Source: JBNIDL01 sp050108195 (lineage in GTDB: Bacteria > Pseudomonadota > Gammaproteobacteria > Enterobacterales > Enterobacteriaceae). From it: a stretch of 64,000 nt of DNA. Position 1 is the stretch's first letter; each line of letters begins with the position of its first letter. The position numbers were made by a program, and so were the translations under genes. The stretch spans positions 186,001 to 250,000 of the forward strand of contig JBNIDL010000001.1 in NCBI GenBank assembly GCA_050108195.1, written 5' to 3'. The notes beneath the pieces are model-generated. The model saw only the letters and a list, made by a program, of their open reading frames with translations. It searched no databases and was not told the DNA's origin. Shown piece by piece: positions 9,568 through 17,510 of the stretch.

Positions 9568-10534
9568 TTTTTAATAAATATTGTTTGTTGAATATAGATC
9601 TAATTGATTTTTTATTAGTTTTTATTTTTATATATTTAGCTAACAATTTAGATAAATCTAAAATTCTTATTTTTTCTATTTGTTTTATTTTACAATTATT
9701 TAATGGTATTGTATTACATACAACTATTTCTTCAAATTTTAAGTTTTTAATGTCTTTTAAAGATTTTAAAGAAAAAACTGGATGCGTTATATAAACGAAT
9801 ATTTTATTAACTTTATTTTTATTTAATATATTTATAGCGTTTATTAATGTATTACCAGTGTCAATTATATCATCTACTAAAATACAATTTTTTTTGTATA
9901 CGTTTCCTATTATGTGTAAAGTCTTAACTAATCCGTTTTTTGATCTTTTTTTATTTATTATAGCAATATCATCTATTTTTAATAATTTTGAGATAGAATT
10001 TATTCTATTTATTCCTCCTACATCTAAAGAAACAATTACTGAATTTATATTTCTTTTTTTAGAAATTATATCTCTTGAAAATATAAAATTGCTTGAAATA
10101 TTATCTATTGGTATGTTAAAAAAACCTTGAATTTGATCTACGTGTAATTCTATTGTTAAAATATCATCCAATCCAGAATTAGATATTAAATTAGCTATTA
10201 CTTTAGATGTAATTGAAGATCTGTTAAAACCTATTTTTCTATCTTGTCTTGAATAACCTAAATAAGTTATTATTGCAGTTATTTTTTTTGCAAAAGCTTT
10301 TTTTAAAGCATCGACAATAAATATTAATTCCATTAAATTATCATTTACTGGTGTACAAAGAGACTGTATTACGAATACATTCTTACCTCTTACACTTTCA
10401 TTTATTTTTACACTTATCTCTCCATCATTAAATTTTTTTATTTCTATTTTTCCTAAATTTAAGTTTAAGTTATTAACTATACTTTTAGATAAAGATTGAA
10501 TAGAACTTCCTGAAAATATTTTAGTATTTAACAC
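9554..10534 (-). CDS. prs: Ribose-phosphate pyrophosphokinase (PRPP synthetase)
   Basis: Prs makes PRPP from ribose 5-phosphate and ATP, for purines, pyrimidines and NAD. The 326 residues (315 in E. coli) show the class I pattern: IKKFNDGEISV near 33, the ATP-binding YSRQDRK near 99, the metal-binding ELHVDQIQGFF near 130, and the PRPP loop CILVDDIIDTGNTL near 219. A Lys-rich tail of about ten residues is extra. It lies 10 bases downstream of lolB and overlaps pth; ispE, found between lolB and prs in E. coli, is deleted. Confidence 0.96.
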   Translation of the reverse strand: MLNTKIFSGSSIQSLSKSIVNNLNLNLGKIEIKKFNDGEISVKINESVRGKNVFVIQSLCTPVNDNLMELIFIVDALKKAFAKKITAIITYLGYSRQDRKIGFNRSSITSKVIANLISNSGLDDILTIELHVDQIQGFFNIPIDNISSNFIFSRDIISKKRNINSVIVSLDVGGINRINSISKLLKIDDIAIINKKRSKNGLVKTLHIIGNVYKKNCILVDDIIDTGNTLINAINILNKNKVNKIFVYITHPVFSLKSLKDIKNLKFEEIVVCNTIPLNNCKIKQIEKIRILDLSKLLAKYIKIKTNKKSIRSIFNKQYLLKNEKI

Positions 10535-10544
10535 ACTATTGACC

Positions 10545-11171
10545 TCAAATTTTTATTTTCCAACAGTTAAATTTTACAATAAAATAGTTACCGTCATATA
10601 ATATGTCTATTATATACGGTAAATTTATCGGAGATTTATAATATTTAGAATATTTTATTGTTATTAATTGCGATTTTTTGTAAATATAAGATAAACATTT
10701 CAAATATCCATCTTTATATAAATTAAACAAATTTGATTTTCCTGGCAATCCAATACTCCAATATAAAATATCATCTATTGGTAAATTAACATCAAAATTT
10801 TTTTTTAATATGTTTGATAAACTTCTATCTATATAACAATTACTTTTATTAAAAAAAACTTTTACATAATTAGGCTTAGAAGATATACTTAATATATTTT
10901 TAAAAAAACTATATAATTCTGCTTCATAACTATTTTTTTTATTTAATATACTAAATTTAAATTTAACACTTATATTTTTATATTTTCCAACATGGGTGAT
11001 AGTTCCGTTGGTACTAAAATATTTTATTTTATCAATTTCTTGTTTATTTTTCTCAAATTTTTTTAAAATTTCACATTTGTAATTATTAGAAGTATAAAAA
11101 TAATTAGAAGATAATAAAATTATGTTTGATAGAATTACAAATATATAAGATAACATAATAAAAACATACAA
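10545..11171 (-). CDS. lolB: Outer-membrane lipoprotein localisation protein LolB, lipobox lost
   Basis: LolB accepts lipoproteins from LolA at the inner face of the outer membrane. Identity rests on position (divergent from prfA, upstream of prs) and on the PIDDILYWSIGLPG block near 123-136, which matches PLNSLRQWILGLPG of E. coli LolB, and on the C-terminal NCWKIKI. Overall similarity is low. The N terminus has one hydrophobic segment (about 4-22) but the first Cys is at residue 33 in a charged context, so there is no lipobox and the protein cannot be a normal lipoprotein. Anchoring by the uncleaved N-terminal helix is possible. hemA, its usual divergent neighbour, is missing. Confidence 0.8.
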   Translation of the reverse strand: MYVFIMLSYIFVILSNIILLSSNYFYTSNNYKCEILKKFEKNKQEIDKIKYFSTNGTITHVGKYKNISVKFKFSILNKKNSYEAELYSFFKNILSISSKPNYVKVFFNKSNCYIDRSLSNILKKNFDVNLPIDDILYWSIGLPGKSNLFNLYKDGYLKCLSYIYKKSQLITIKYSKYYKSPINLPYIIDILYDGNYFIVKFNCWKIKI

Positions 11172-11281
11172 TATTATTTTTTTTAGAATTAATATAAAAT
11201 TAATGAAAATATATCATAAATTTGTTATGACTATAATAATTAAGGAATAAAAAAAATAAATTTTACTGTCTATAAAATAAA
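11172..11281. promoter_or_regulatory. Divergent lolB-prfA spacer
   Basis: The 110 bases between two outward-reading operons must carry promoters for both. They are very AT-rich, and no consensus pair stands out against the background. No Shine-Dalgarno sequence is clear before prfA; the nearest purine run is an AAGGAATA at about 11243, too far from the start. Confidence 0.3.
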
Positions 11282-12361
11282 ATGGAAAAAATAATAAAAA
11301 AAAAAATAGAAGATTTATCAAATATTAATAAAAAAAAAAAGGGAATAATAAATTCAAAAAAATTCGATAATAAAAAAATTTATAATTTGTATAATGAAAT
11401 AAATGAAAATTATAAAAAAATAAAACTTTTAAAAAATTGGGAAAAATTAAAAAAAGAGATAATAGAAATTAAAAAACTTTTATTAGATGAAGAAATGTAC
11501 GATATAGCTAAGAAAGAGTTATCTTTAGTTTTAAAAAAAAAAGTTAATTTAGAAAAAGAAATATTTATACTATTTTCTAAAAATGATTTAGATTTTAAAA
11601 AAATAAATGGTTGCTTTTTAGAAATAAGAGCAGCTACAGGCGGTAATGAAGCTTCTTTATTTGCAAAAGAATTATTAAAAATGTATATAAAATTTATAGA
11701 AAAAAAAAAATGGAAACTAAAGATAGTTCATTGTAATTCAAACGAATATGGTGGATACAAAGAAGTAATATTGAAAATATATGATAAAAATTCTTATTAT
11801 TTTTTACAGTTTGAATCTGGAGGTCACAGAGTTCAAAGAGTACCTAAAACTGAAGCTAAAAATAGAATACATACGTCTTCTTGTACTGTTGCTGTTTTAC
11901 AAAAAACTTCAAAAGAAATTTTGCCAAAAATTAATAGCAAAGATTTAAGAATTGACACTTTTAGATCTTCTGGAGCTGGGGGTCAACATACCAATAAGAC
12001 TGATTCTGCTATAAGAATAGTACATATGCCTAGTGGTATAACCGTTGAATGTCAAAATGAAAGATCACAACATAAAAACAAAAAAAGAGCTATGGATATA
12101 TTAAAAAATAAAATTAGGTATTTTAATTTGAGAAAAATAAAGAAAGAACAGTCAGAAAAAAGAAAAACTCTTTTAGGAAGTGGATACAGGTCTGATAGAA
12201 TAAGAACTTATAATTTTCAAAAAAAAAGAGTGACAGATCATCGTATTGGTTTAACTTTATATAGTTTAGAAGAAATAATTTCTGGAAAATTAGAACTATT
12301 AGTATATCCTATTTTAAAAAAATATAGTATTAGTTATTTATCATTTAAAGAAAATAAATGA
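11282..12361 (+). CDS. prfA: Peptide chain release factor 1
   Basis: RF1 terminates translation at UAA and UAG. The 359 residues (360 in E. coli) have the catalytic GGQ in SSGAGGQHTNKTDSA near 231-239, followed by ECQNERSQHKNK. The codon-recognition tripeptide, PAT in E. coli, reads P-K-T in RVPKTEAKNR near 188, so the PxT pattern is kept. The N-terminal coiled domain is Lys/Asn-rich and poorly conserved in sequence. The gene overlaps prmC by four bases (ATGA), so factor and methylase are translationally coupled, the usual enterobacterial arrangement. Confidence 0.97.
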   Translation: MEKIIKKKIEDLSNINKKKKGIINSKKFDNKKIYNLYNEINENYKKIKLLKNWEKLKKEIIEIKKLLLDEEMYDIAKKELSLVLKKKVNLEKEIFILFSKNDLDFKKINGCFLEIRAATGGNEASLFAKELLKMYIKFIEKKKWKLKIVHCNSNEYGGYKEVILKIYDKNSYYFLQFESGGHRVQRVPKTEAKNRIHTSSCTVAVLQKTSKEILPKINSKDLRIDTFRSSGAGGQHTNKTDSAIRIVHMPSGITVECQNERSQHKNKKRAMDILKNKIRYFNLRKIKKEQSEKRKTLLGSGYRSDRIRTYNFQKKRVTDHRIGLTLYSLEEIISGKLELLVYPILKKYSISYLSFKENK

Positions 12362-13197
12362 AAATAAAACATTGTATAAAGATAATTTCATCTTTACTAA
12401 ATAAATTTAAATATCGTAATTGTGTTCAAAAATCAGAAAGAATAATATCATTATTAATAAAAAAAAAAGATACTTATCTAGTAAAAAATGAAAATAAAAA
12501 ACTTAAATATAAATATTTAAAAAAAATAAAAATTTTTATGAAAAAAATAAAAAATGAAGAATCAATTGAACATGCTTTAGGATATTGTAATTTTTGGAAA
12601 TTTAAGTTGTTTACGTCTATTTATACAATAGTACCTAGATATGAAACTGAATGTTTAATAGAAAAAATATTAAAAATGTATGAAAATAGAAAATTAAAGG
12701 TATTAGAGTTAGGTACAGGTATAGGTAATATATCTATATCCTTAGCATATGAAAGGAAAATGTGGAAAATAACTGCTATAGATTTTATAGAAAATTTAAT
12801 AAAAATTTCAAAAAAAAATGCAAAAAATTTAAATTTGAAAAATATAAAGTTTATAACAGGTTCTTGGTTTCATCCTGTGAAATATAAAAAATATAATATA
12901 ATAGTAAGTAACCCCCCATATTTAACTAAAAAATATATAAATACTTTAATTGAAAATTATCAATATGAATGCATTAGTTCTTTAATTGGAGGTGAAGATG
13001 GATTAATCTACATTAATTATATATGCAAAAATGCTTATAAATATCTTTTTAAATATGGTTCTTTATTTATAGAACATGCATGCGATCAAGGAAGTAAAGT
13101 TAGAAGAATTATGAAAGACAGTAATTTATCTTTTGTTAAAACTTATACTGATTATAGCAAAAAAGAAAGATTTACTTTTGGTAAATTAATTTTTTAA
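12358..13197 (+). CDS. prmC: Release factor glutamine methyltransferase
   Basis: PrmC (HemK) methylates the Gln of the GGQ motif in release factors. The 279 residues (277 in E. coli) contain a small helical N-terminal domain, the ALGYCNFWKF start of the catalytic domain, the SAM-binding LELGTGIGNISISLA near 115-129, and the amino-methylating NPPY motif in IVSNPPYLT near 182. The enzyme depends on prfA translation through the ATGA overlap. It ends four bases before the convergent nadE stop. Confidence 0.95.
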   Translation: MKIKHCIKIISSLLNKFKYRNCVQKSERIISLLIKKKDTYLVKNENKKLKYKYLKKIKIFMKKIKNEESIEHALGYCNFWKFKLFTSIYTIVPRYETECLIEKILKMYENRKLKVLELGTGIGNISISLAYERKMWKITAIDFIENLIKISKKNAKNLNLKNIKFITGSWFHPVKYKKYNIIVSNPPYLTKKYINTLIENYQYECISSLIGGEDGLIYINYICKNAYKYLFKYGSLFIEHACDQGSKVRRIMKDSNLSFVKTYTDYSKKERFTFGKLIF

Positions 13198-13201
13198 ATA
13201 T

Positions 13202-14029
13202 TTATTTATAAAATTTTGTTAAATTCATAGGAAAAGATCTTTTATGTTTTGTTATTTCGTACATATATTCTATTAATAGTTCACTATATGGATTTATACT
13301 TTTCCCTTCTAAATAATCATCTATATCTTTATATGACACTCTCAATTCATATTCGTCTGCAAGTGAAGGATATATATCGCTTAAACCAGACATAGGTATT
13401 TTATTATATAAATTTTTTGGACAATTAATGCTTTTTAAAATTAAACTTATTTGCCTTTTATTAAGATGTATTATTGGATTAATATCAACACCGTTATCTC
13501 CATGTTTTGTAAAAAATCCTGTTAAAGCTTCTGATGCGTTATTTGTCCCTACAACTATTCCTGAATTAGAATAAGCTATGCTATATTGTATCTTCATTCT
13601 TTCTCTAGATTTTAAATTTGATTTTAAATTATCTGTAATTTTTATTCCTTTATTTCTTATTTCTCTAACGTTTTTATCAACTATTTTTTTTATATTTATA
13701 TTTAGAACTTCATCTGGTTTTATAAATTTAATTGATTCGTTACAATCTTCTTCATCAATTTGATTACCGTATGGTAAATTTAAAGCTATAAATTTATATT
13801 TTTTTTTGTTTTTATATCCTCTAAATTCTTCAATTGATTTTTGACATATTTTACCAACTAAAGTAGAGTCTTGCCCGCCACTTATTCCAACTACAAAAGA
13901 ATACACTTTTTTATTTTCAATCAAATATTTTTTTAAAAAATTTATAATTCTACGTAATTCTATTTTTGGATAAATAAAAGATTTAACTTTAAATTTATTT
14001 ATTATTTCTTTTTGTTTTTTTTTTATCAT
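13202..14029 (-). CDS. nadE: NH3-dependent NAD+ synthetase
   Basis: NadE amidates nicotinic acid adenine dinucleotide to NAD. The P-loop of the ATP pyrophosphatase fold is GISGGQDSTL. Further matches are LPYGNQ, RERMKIQYSIAY, the GTNNASEALTGFFTKHGD block and DIDDYLEGK near the end. I place the start at the Met at 14029, which aligns with the E. coli start and gives 275 residues, the same length as E. coli. The frame stays open to ATGs at 14041 and 14071. The loop that reads ADLEDDRPSLPDE in E. coli is SGLSDIYPSLADE here. It supports NAD supply from a nicotinate-type precursor. Confidence 0.93.
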   Translation of the reverse strand: MIKKKQKEIINKFKVKSFIYPKIELRRIINFLKKYLIENKKVYSFVVGISGGQDSTLVGKICQKSIEEFRGYKNKKKYKFIALNLPYGNQIDEEDCNESIKFIKPDEVLNINIKKIVDKNVREIRNKGIKITDNLKSNLKSRERMKIQYSIAYSNSGIVVGTNNASEALTGFFTKHGDNGVDINPIIHLNKRQISLILKSINCPKNLYNKIPMSGLSDIYPSLADEYELRVSYKDIDDYLEGKSINPYSELLIEYMYEITKHKRSFPMNLTKFYK

Positions 14030-14151
14030 ATATAGACTCATAATTAATTTATAAATATTTGATATTAACATATATTAAAAATTATTTTTAATACTATTAC
14101 ATTAGTGTTAGTATTAATACAACAATATTAACTAAAATTAATATAATTAAT

Positions 14152-15342
14152 ATGAAAAAAATTAATCATAAGAAAATAGGCAAAAAACTTGATTTGTATT
14201 ATTTTGATAAAGATTCGCCTGGAATGATTTTTTGGAAAAAAAATGGTTTATTAATATATAATAATTTAAAAAAAATAATAAAAAAAAAAATAAATAGTCT
14301 AAATTATATTGAAGTAAAAACTCCATCTTTGTTAAAAAAAGTTTTATGGGAAAATACCGGACATTATTCAAATTTTAAAAAAAACATTTTTAAAGTAAAA
14401 AAAAATAATGTTAGCTTTTGTATAAAACCTATGAATTGTCCTGGTCATATAAAAATTTTCAAGAGTGAATTAAGATCTTATAAAAATTTACCTATGAAAA
14501 TATTTGAATTCGGAGAATGTTACAGATATGAGCCTTCTGGTTCTTTATATGGATTAATGAGAACTAGACATTTTACTCAAGATGATGGGCATATATTTTG
14601 TAGGGAAAGTCAAATAATTAATGAAATAACTGAATGTATAGAATTTATCTATGAAACTTATAATTTATTTGGATTAAAAAAAATAAAAGTAAAACTTTCT
14701 ACATCTTCTATAGGTAAAAACAATAAATATTATTATAAAGCTGAAAGATTTTTAGAATATTCTTTAATAAAAAAAAAAATTAAATTTTATAAAAATTTAG
14801 AAGATGGAGCATTTTACGGGCCTAAAATAGAATTTATTTTATTTGATTATTTAGATAGAGAATGGCAATGTGGAACAATCCAGTTAGATTTTTTGTTATC
14901 CAAAAAGTTAAATGTTTTTTATATAAATAAAAACAATGAAAAATTATCACCTGTTATTATACATAGAGCTATATTTGGTTCAATAGAAAGATTTATAGGA
15001 ATTATTTTAGAGAAATTTAATGGAAATTTACCATTATGGATAGTTCCAATACAAGTGATAATATTAAGTATAAATTCAAATCAAAAAGATTATATAAAAA
15101 AAGTATTTAAAATTTTATTAAAAAATAAAATAAGAGTAGATAAAGATGTAACTAACAAAACATTAAATAATAAGATAAGAAATGCAACATTGAAAAAAAT
15201 TCCTTACATAATAATATGTGGAGAAAAAGAAAAAGTAACAAATACCATAGATGTTAGATTTAGGAATAAACATATAGGATATTTTTATTTATATGATTTT
15301 ATTAAATTAATAAAAATCGAAGTGAATAGTTATAAATTATAA
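14152..15342 (+). CDS. thrS: Threonyl-tRNA synthetase lacking TGS and editing domains
   Basis: This is the class II catalytic core plus anticodon-binding domain of ThrRS. The 396 residues align from about residue 242 to the end of the 642-residue E. coli enzyme, beginning at the KKIGKKLDLYYF block. The zinc ligands are visible in MNCPGH near 100, RHFTQDDGHIF near 145 and IHRAIFG near 280, and GAFYGPKIEF is intact. The whole N-terminal half, meaning the TGS domain and the second domain that hydrolyses mischarged Ser-tRNA-Thr, is absent. Only 80 bases separate the start from the preceding divergent gene, so it is not merely frameshifted upstream. The first gene of the thrS-infC-rpmI-rplT-pheST cluster. 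Confidence 0.95.
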   Translation: MKKINHKKIGKKLDLYYFDKDSPGMIFWKKNGLLIYNNLKKIIKKKINSLNYIEVKTPSLLKKVLWENTGHYSNFKKNIFKVKKNNVSFCIKPMNCPGHIKIFKSELRSYKNLPMKIFEFGECYRYEPSGSLYGLMRTRHFTQDDGHIFCRESQIINEITECIEFIYETYNLFGLKKIKVKLSTSSIGKNNKYYYKAERFLEYSLIKKKIKFYKNLEDGAFYGPKIEFILFDYLDREWQCGTIQLDFLLSKKLNVFYINKNNEKLSPVIIHRAIFGSIERFIGIILEKFNGNLPLWIVPIQVIILSINSNQKDYIKKVFKILLKNKIRVDKDVTNKTLNNKIRNATLKKIPYIIICGEKEKVTNTIDVRFRNKHIGYFYLYDFIKLIKIEVNSYKL

Positions 15343-15357
15343 GGTGATTAAAATATA

Positions 15358-15888
15358 ATGGTTAAAAATTACAATTTAAGTTCTAAAAAAATAAATAATG
15401 AAATATCTGCTAAGGAAGTAAGATTAACAGATTATAACGGTAAATATATAGGTATTGTTTCAATAATAAAAGCTATGAAAATAGCTGAAAGTAGTAGTTT
15501 AGATTTAGTAGAAATAAATAATAGTGTATATCCTCCAATATGTAAAATATTAAATTACAGTAAATTTTTGTATGAAAAAATAAAATCAAATAAAAAAAAA
15601 AGAAAAAATCAAAAATTTATACAAATAAAAGAAATAAAATTTAGACCTAATATAGAAAAAGAAGATTATAAGATAAAATTAAGAAATATAATTAGATTTT
15701 TAAATGGTGGAAACAAAGTTAAAATTACTTTAAGATTTAAAGGAAGAGAAATGATTCATAAAGATATTGGAATAAATATATTTAATAGAATAAAAAAAGA
15801 TTTAAAATCATTATTTAAATTGAATATAACGTTTGTTAAAACAGAAAGTAGACAAATAATTATGATTTTATCGGTTAAAAAAAAATAA
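15358..15888 (+). CDS. infC: Translation initiation factor IF-3
   Basis: IF-3 binds the 30S subunit and enforces start-codon and initiator tRNA selection. The 176 residues (180 in E. coli) keep the N-domain NEISAKEVRLTD, the linker YEKIKSNKKKRKNQ, and the C-domain with IQIKEIKFRPNI, KITLRFKGREM and a basic end. The start is ATG, preceded by AAGGTGA 8 bases away. The frame has a stop just upstream, so no AUU start of the E. coli type is available. The ATG start implies loss of the discrimination-based autoregulation known in E. coli. Confidence 0.96.
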   Translation: MVKNYNLSSKKINNEISAKEVRLTDYNGKYIGIVSIIKAMKIAESSSLDLVEINNSVYPPICKILNYSKFLYEKIKSNKKKRKNQKFIQIKEIKFRPNIEKEDYKIKLRNIIRFLNGGNKVKITLRFKGREMIHKDIGINIFNRIKKDLKSLFKLNITFVKTESRQIIMILSVKKK

Positions 15889-15913
15889 ATTATTTAAATA
15901 AGGTATTTATTAA

Positions 15914-16102
15914 ATGATAAAAATGAAATCTGTAAAGAGTATTTCTAAAAGATTTAAAAAAAAAAGCAAAAATAAAGTAAAATATAAAAGATCAAATCTC
16001 AGACATATATTAACTAAAAAAAAATCTAAAAAAAAAAGAAAACTAAGAAAAAAAGTCATTACCTACAAAAAAAAGTTCAAGTCTTTCTTTCAATATATTT
16101 AA
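15914..16102 (+). CDS. rpmI: 50S ribosomal protein L35
   Basis: A 62-residue, very basic protein aligned end to end with E. coli L35 (65 residues): [15 protein letters not shown] at the start and the diagnostic [20 protein letters not shown] in the middle. The last residues are changed. The ATG is preceded by AAGGT. It lies in the standard infC-rpmI-rplT order. Confidence 0.95.
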   Translation: MIKMKSVKSISKRFKKKSKNKVKYKRSNLRHILTKKKSKKKRKLRKKVITYKKKFKSFFQYI

Positions 16103-16157
16103 AATATATATTTATTATAAAAAAAATTATATTAACTTTATTTAAGGAATTGATAAA

Positions 16158-16514
16158 ATGGTTAGAGTAAAAAGAGGCGTAAATTCTCATTTTCGACATA
16201 AAAAAATTTTAAAAAAATCTAAAGGATATTATGGAGCTAGATCAAGATCATTTAAAGTAGCTAAGCAATCAGTAATTAAATCAGGACAATATTCTTACAT
16301 AGATAGAAAAAAGAAAAAAAGATATTTTAGAAAACTGTGGAATATAAGAATAAATGCCGCTGTTAAAAAATATGGACTATCTTACAGTAACTTCATTTGT
16401 TTACTAAAGAAAAAATCTGTAGTTATAAACAGAAAAATTCTATCCGAAATAGCTTTAAATGATAAAAATACATTTTTAAATATAATTAATTTTTTGAAAA
16501 ATGATAAAATATAA
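16158..16514 (+). CDS. rplT: 50S ribosomal protein L20
   Basis: L20 is an early assembly protein of the large subunit and, in E. coli, a translational repressor of rpmI-rplT. The 118 residues match E. coli L20 (118) throughout: [18 protein letters not shown], the [15 protein letters not shown] block, the [19 protein letters not shown] block and YGLSYSNF. A good ribosome binding site, TAAGGAATTG, precedes the ATG. Its 3' end overlaps pheS by 14 bases. Confidence 0.97.
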   Translation: MVRVKRGVNSHFRHKKILKKSKGYYGARSRSFKVAKQSVIKSGQYSYIDRKKKKRYFRKLWNIRINAAVKKYGLSYSNFICLLKKKSVVINRKILSEIALNDKNTFLNIINFLKNDKI

Positions 16515-17499
16515 AAATTTAATAAAAATTTTATATAAAAATATATTAAATTTTAAAAAATTAATAAAATTTACTAATGAATTAAAAAAATTATATTTAA
16601 TTAAAAAAAAATTTTTAGGTAAAAATAGTAAATTACAAAAATTCATAAAAGATATTAAAAAATTAGATAAAAATAAAAAACCTAAATTTGGAAACTTGCT
16701 TAATAGATGTAAAAACATTTTAAAAAATTTATTTTTAAAGAAAAAAAATATTATAGAAAGTAAATTAATTACTGTAAGCAACAATAATATAGATATTACC
16801 TTGCCAGGAAGATATACAAATATTGGTAAATTTCATCCTATCTCTGAAGTAATAAAAAGTGTTGAATCTATATTTAATAGCTTAAATTTTAATATAATAG
16901 ATGGATTAGAAATAGAAGATGAATATCATAATTTTGATATGTTAAATTTTAAAAAGGACCATCCATCTAGATCGAAAAATGATACTTTTTGGATTAACTC
17001 TAAAATTTTGTTAAGAACACATACATCAAACATGCAAGTTAGAGCTATGAGAAACATCAAGCCTCCAATGAAAATATTGGCATCTGGTAAAGTTTATAGA
17101 AGAGATAATGATAAAAATCATTTACCTATGTTTCATCAAATTGAAGGATTTATAATTCAAAAAAATGTTAATTTTGCAAACTTAAAATATATAATTTTTA
17201 ATTTTATAAAAAATTTTTTTAAAAAAAATTTAAAAATTAGATTCAGGCCATCTTTTTTTCCTTTTACTAAACCATCTGCTGAAGTTGATATTAAAATGAA
17301 CAACAATTGGATAGAAGTAATAGGGTGTGGATTAATAAACAAGAAAGTTTTTAAAATTAACAATATAGATAGTAATATATATTCTGGATTAGCATTTGGC
17401 ATTGGCGTAGAAAGATTAGCTATGATCAAATATAATTTAAAAAATATAAGAGTATTTTTTGAGAATAATTTACACTTTTTGAAAAATAAGTTTAATTGA
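16501..17499 (+). CDS. pheS: Phenylalanyl-tRNA synthetase alpha subunit
   Basis: The catalytic subunit of the (alpha-beta)2 PheRS. The 332 residues (327 in E. coli) contain the coiled-coil N terminus, motif 1 around [13 protein letters not shown] near 100, motif 2 [12 protein letters not shown] near 172, the KVYRRDN and [11 protein letters not shown] blocks, and motif 3 [16 protein letters not shown] near 300. It starts inside the end of rplT, leaving no room for the pheM leader peptide and attenuator that separate these genes in E. coli. Translation is probably coupled to rplT. Confidence 0.97.
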   Translation: MIKYKNLIKILYKNILNFKKLIKFTNELKKLYLIKKKFLGKNSKLQKFIKDIKKLDKNKKPKFGNLLNRCKNILKNLFLKKKNIIESKLITVSNNNIDITLPGRYTNIGKFHPISEVIKSVESIFNSLNFNIIDGLEIEDEYHNFDMLNFKKDHPSRSKNDTFWINSKILLRTHTSNMQVRAMRNIKPPMKILASGKVYRRDNDKNHLPMFHQIEGFIIQKNVNFANLKYIIFNFIKNFFKKNLKIRFRPSFFPFTKPSAEVDIKMNNNWIEVIGCGLINKKVFKINNIDSNIYSGLAFGIGVERLAMIKYNLKNIRVFFENNLHFLKNKFN

Positions 17500-17510
17500 A
17501 CTACTATTAT

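Noticed and set aside
17496..17510. TTG start of pheT overlapping pheS by four bases
   Set aside because: The ATG at 17511 begins the conserved N terminus; the TTG adds five unconserved residues.
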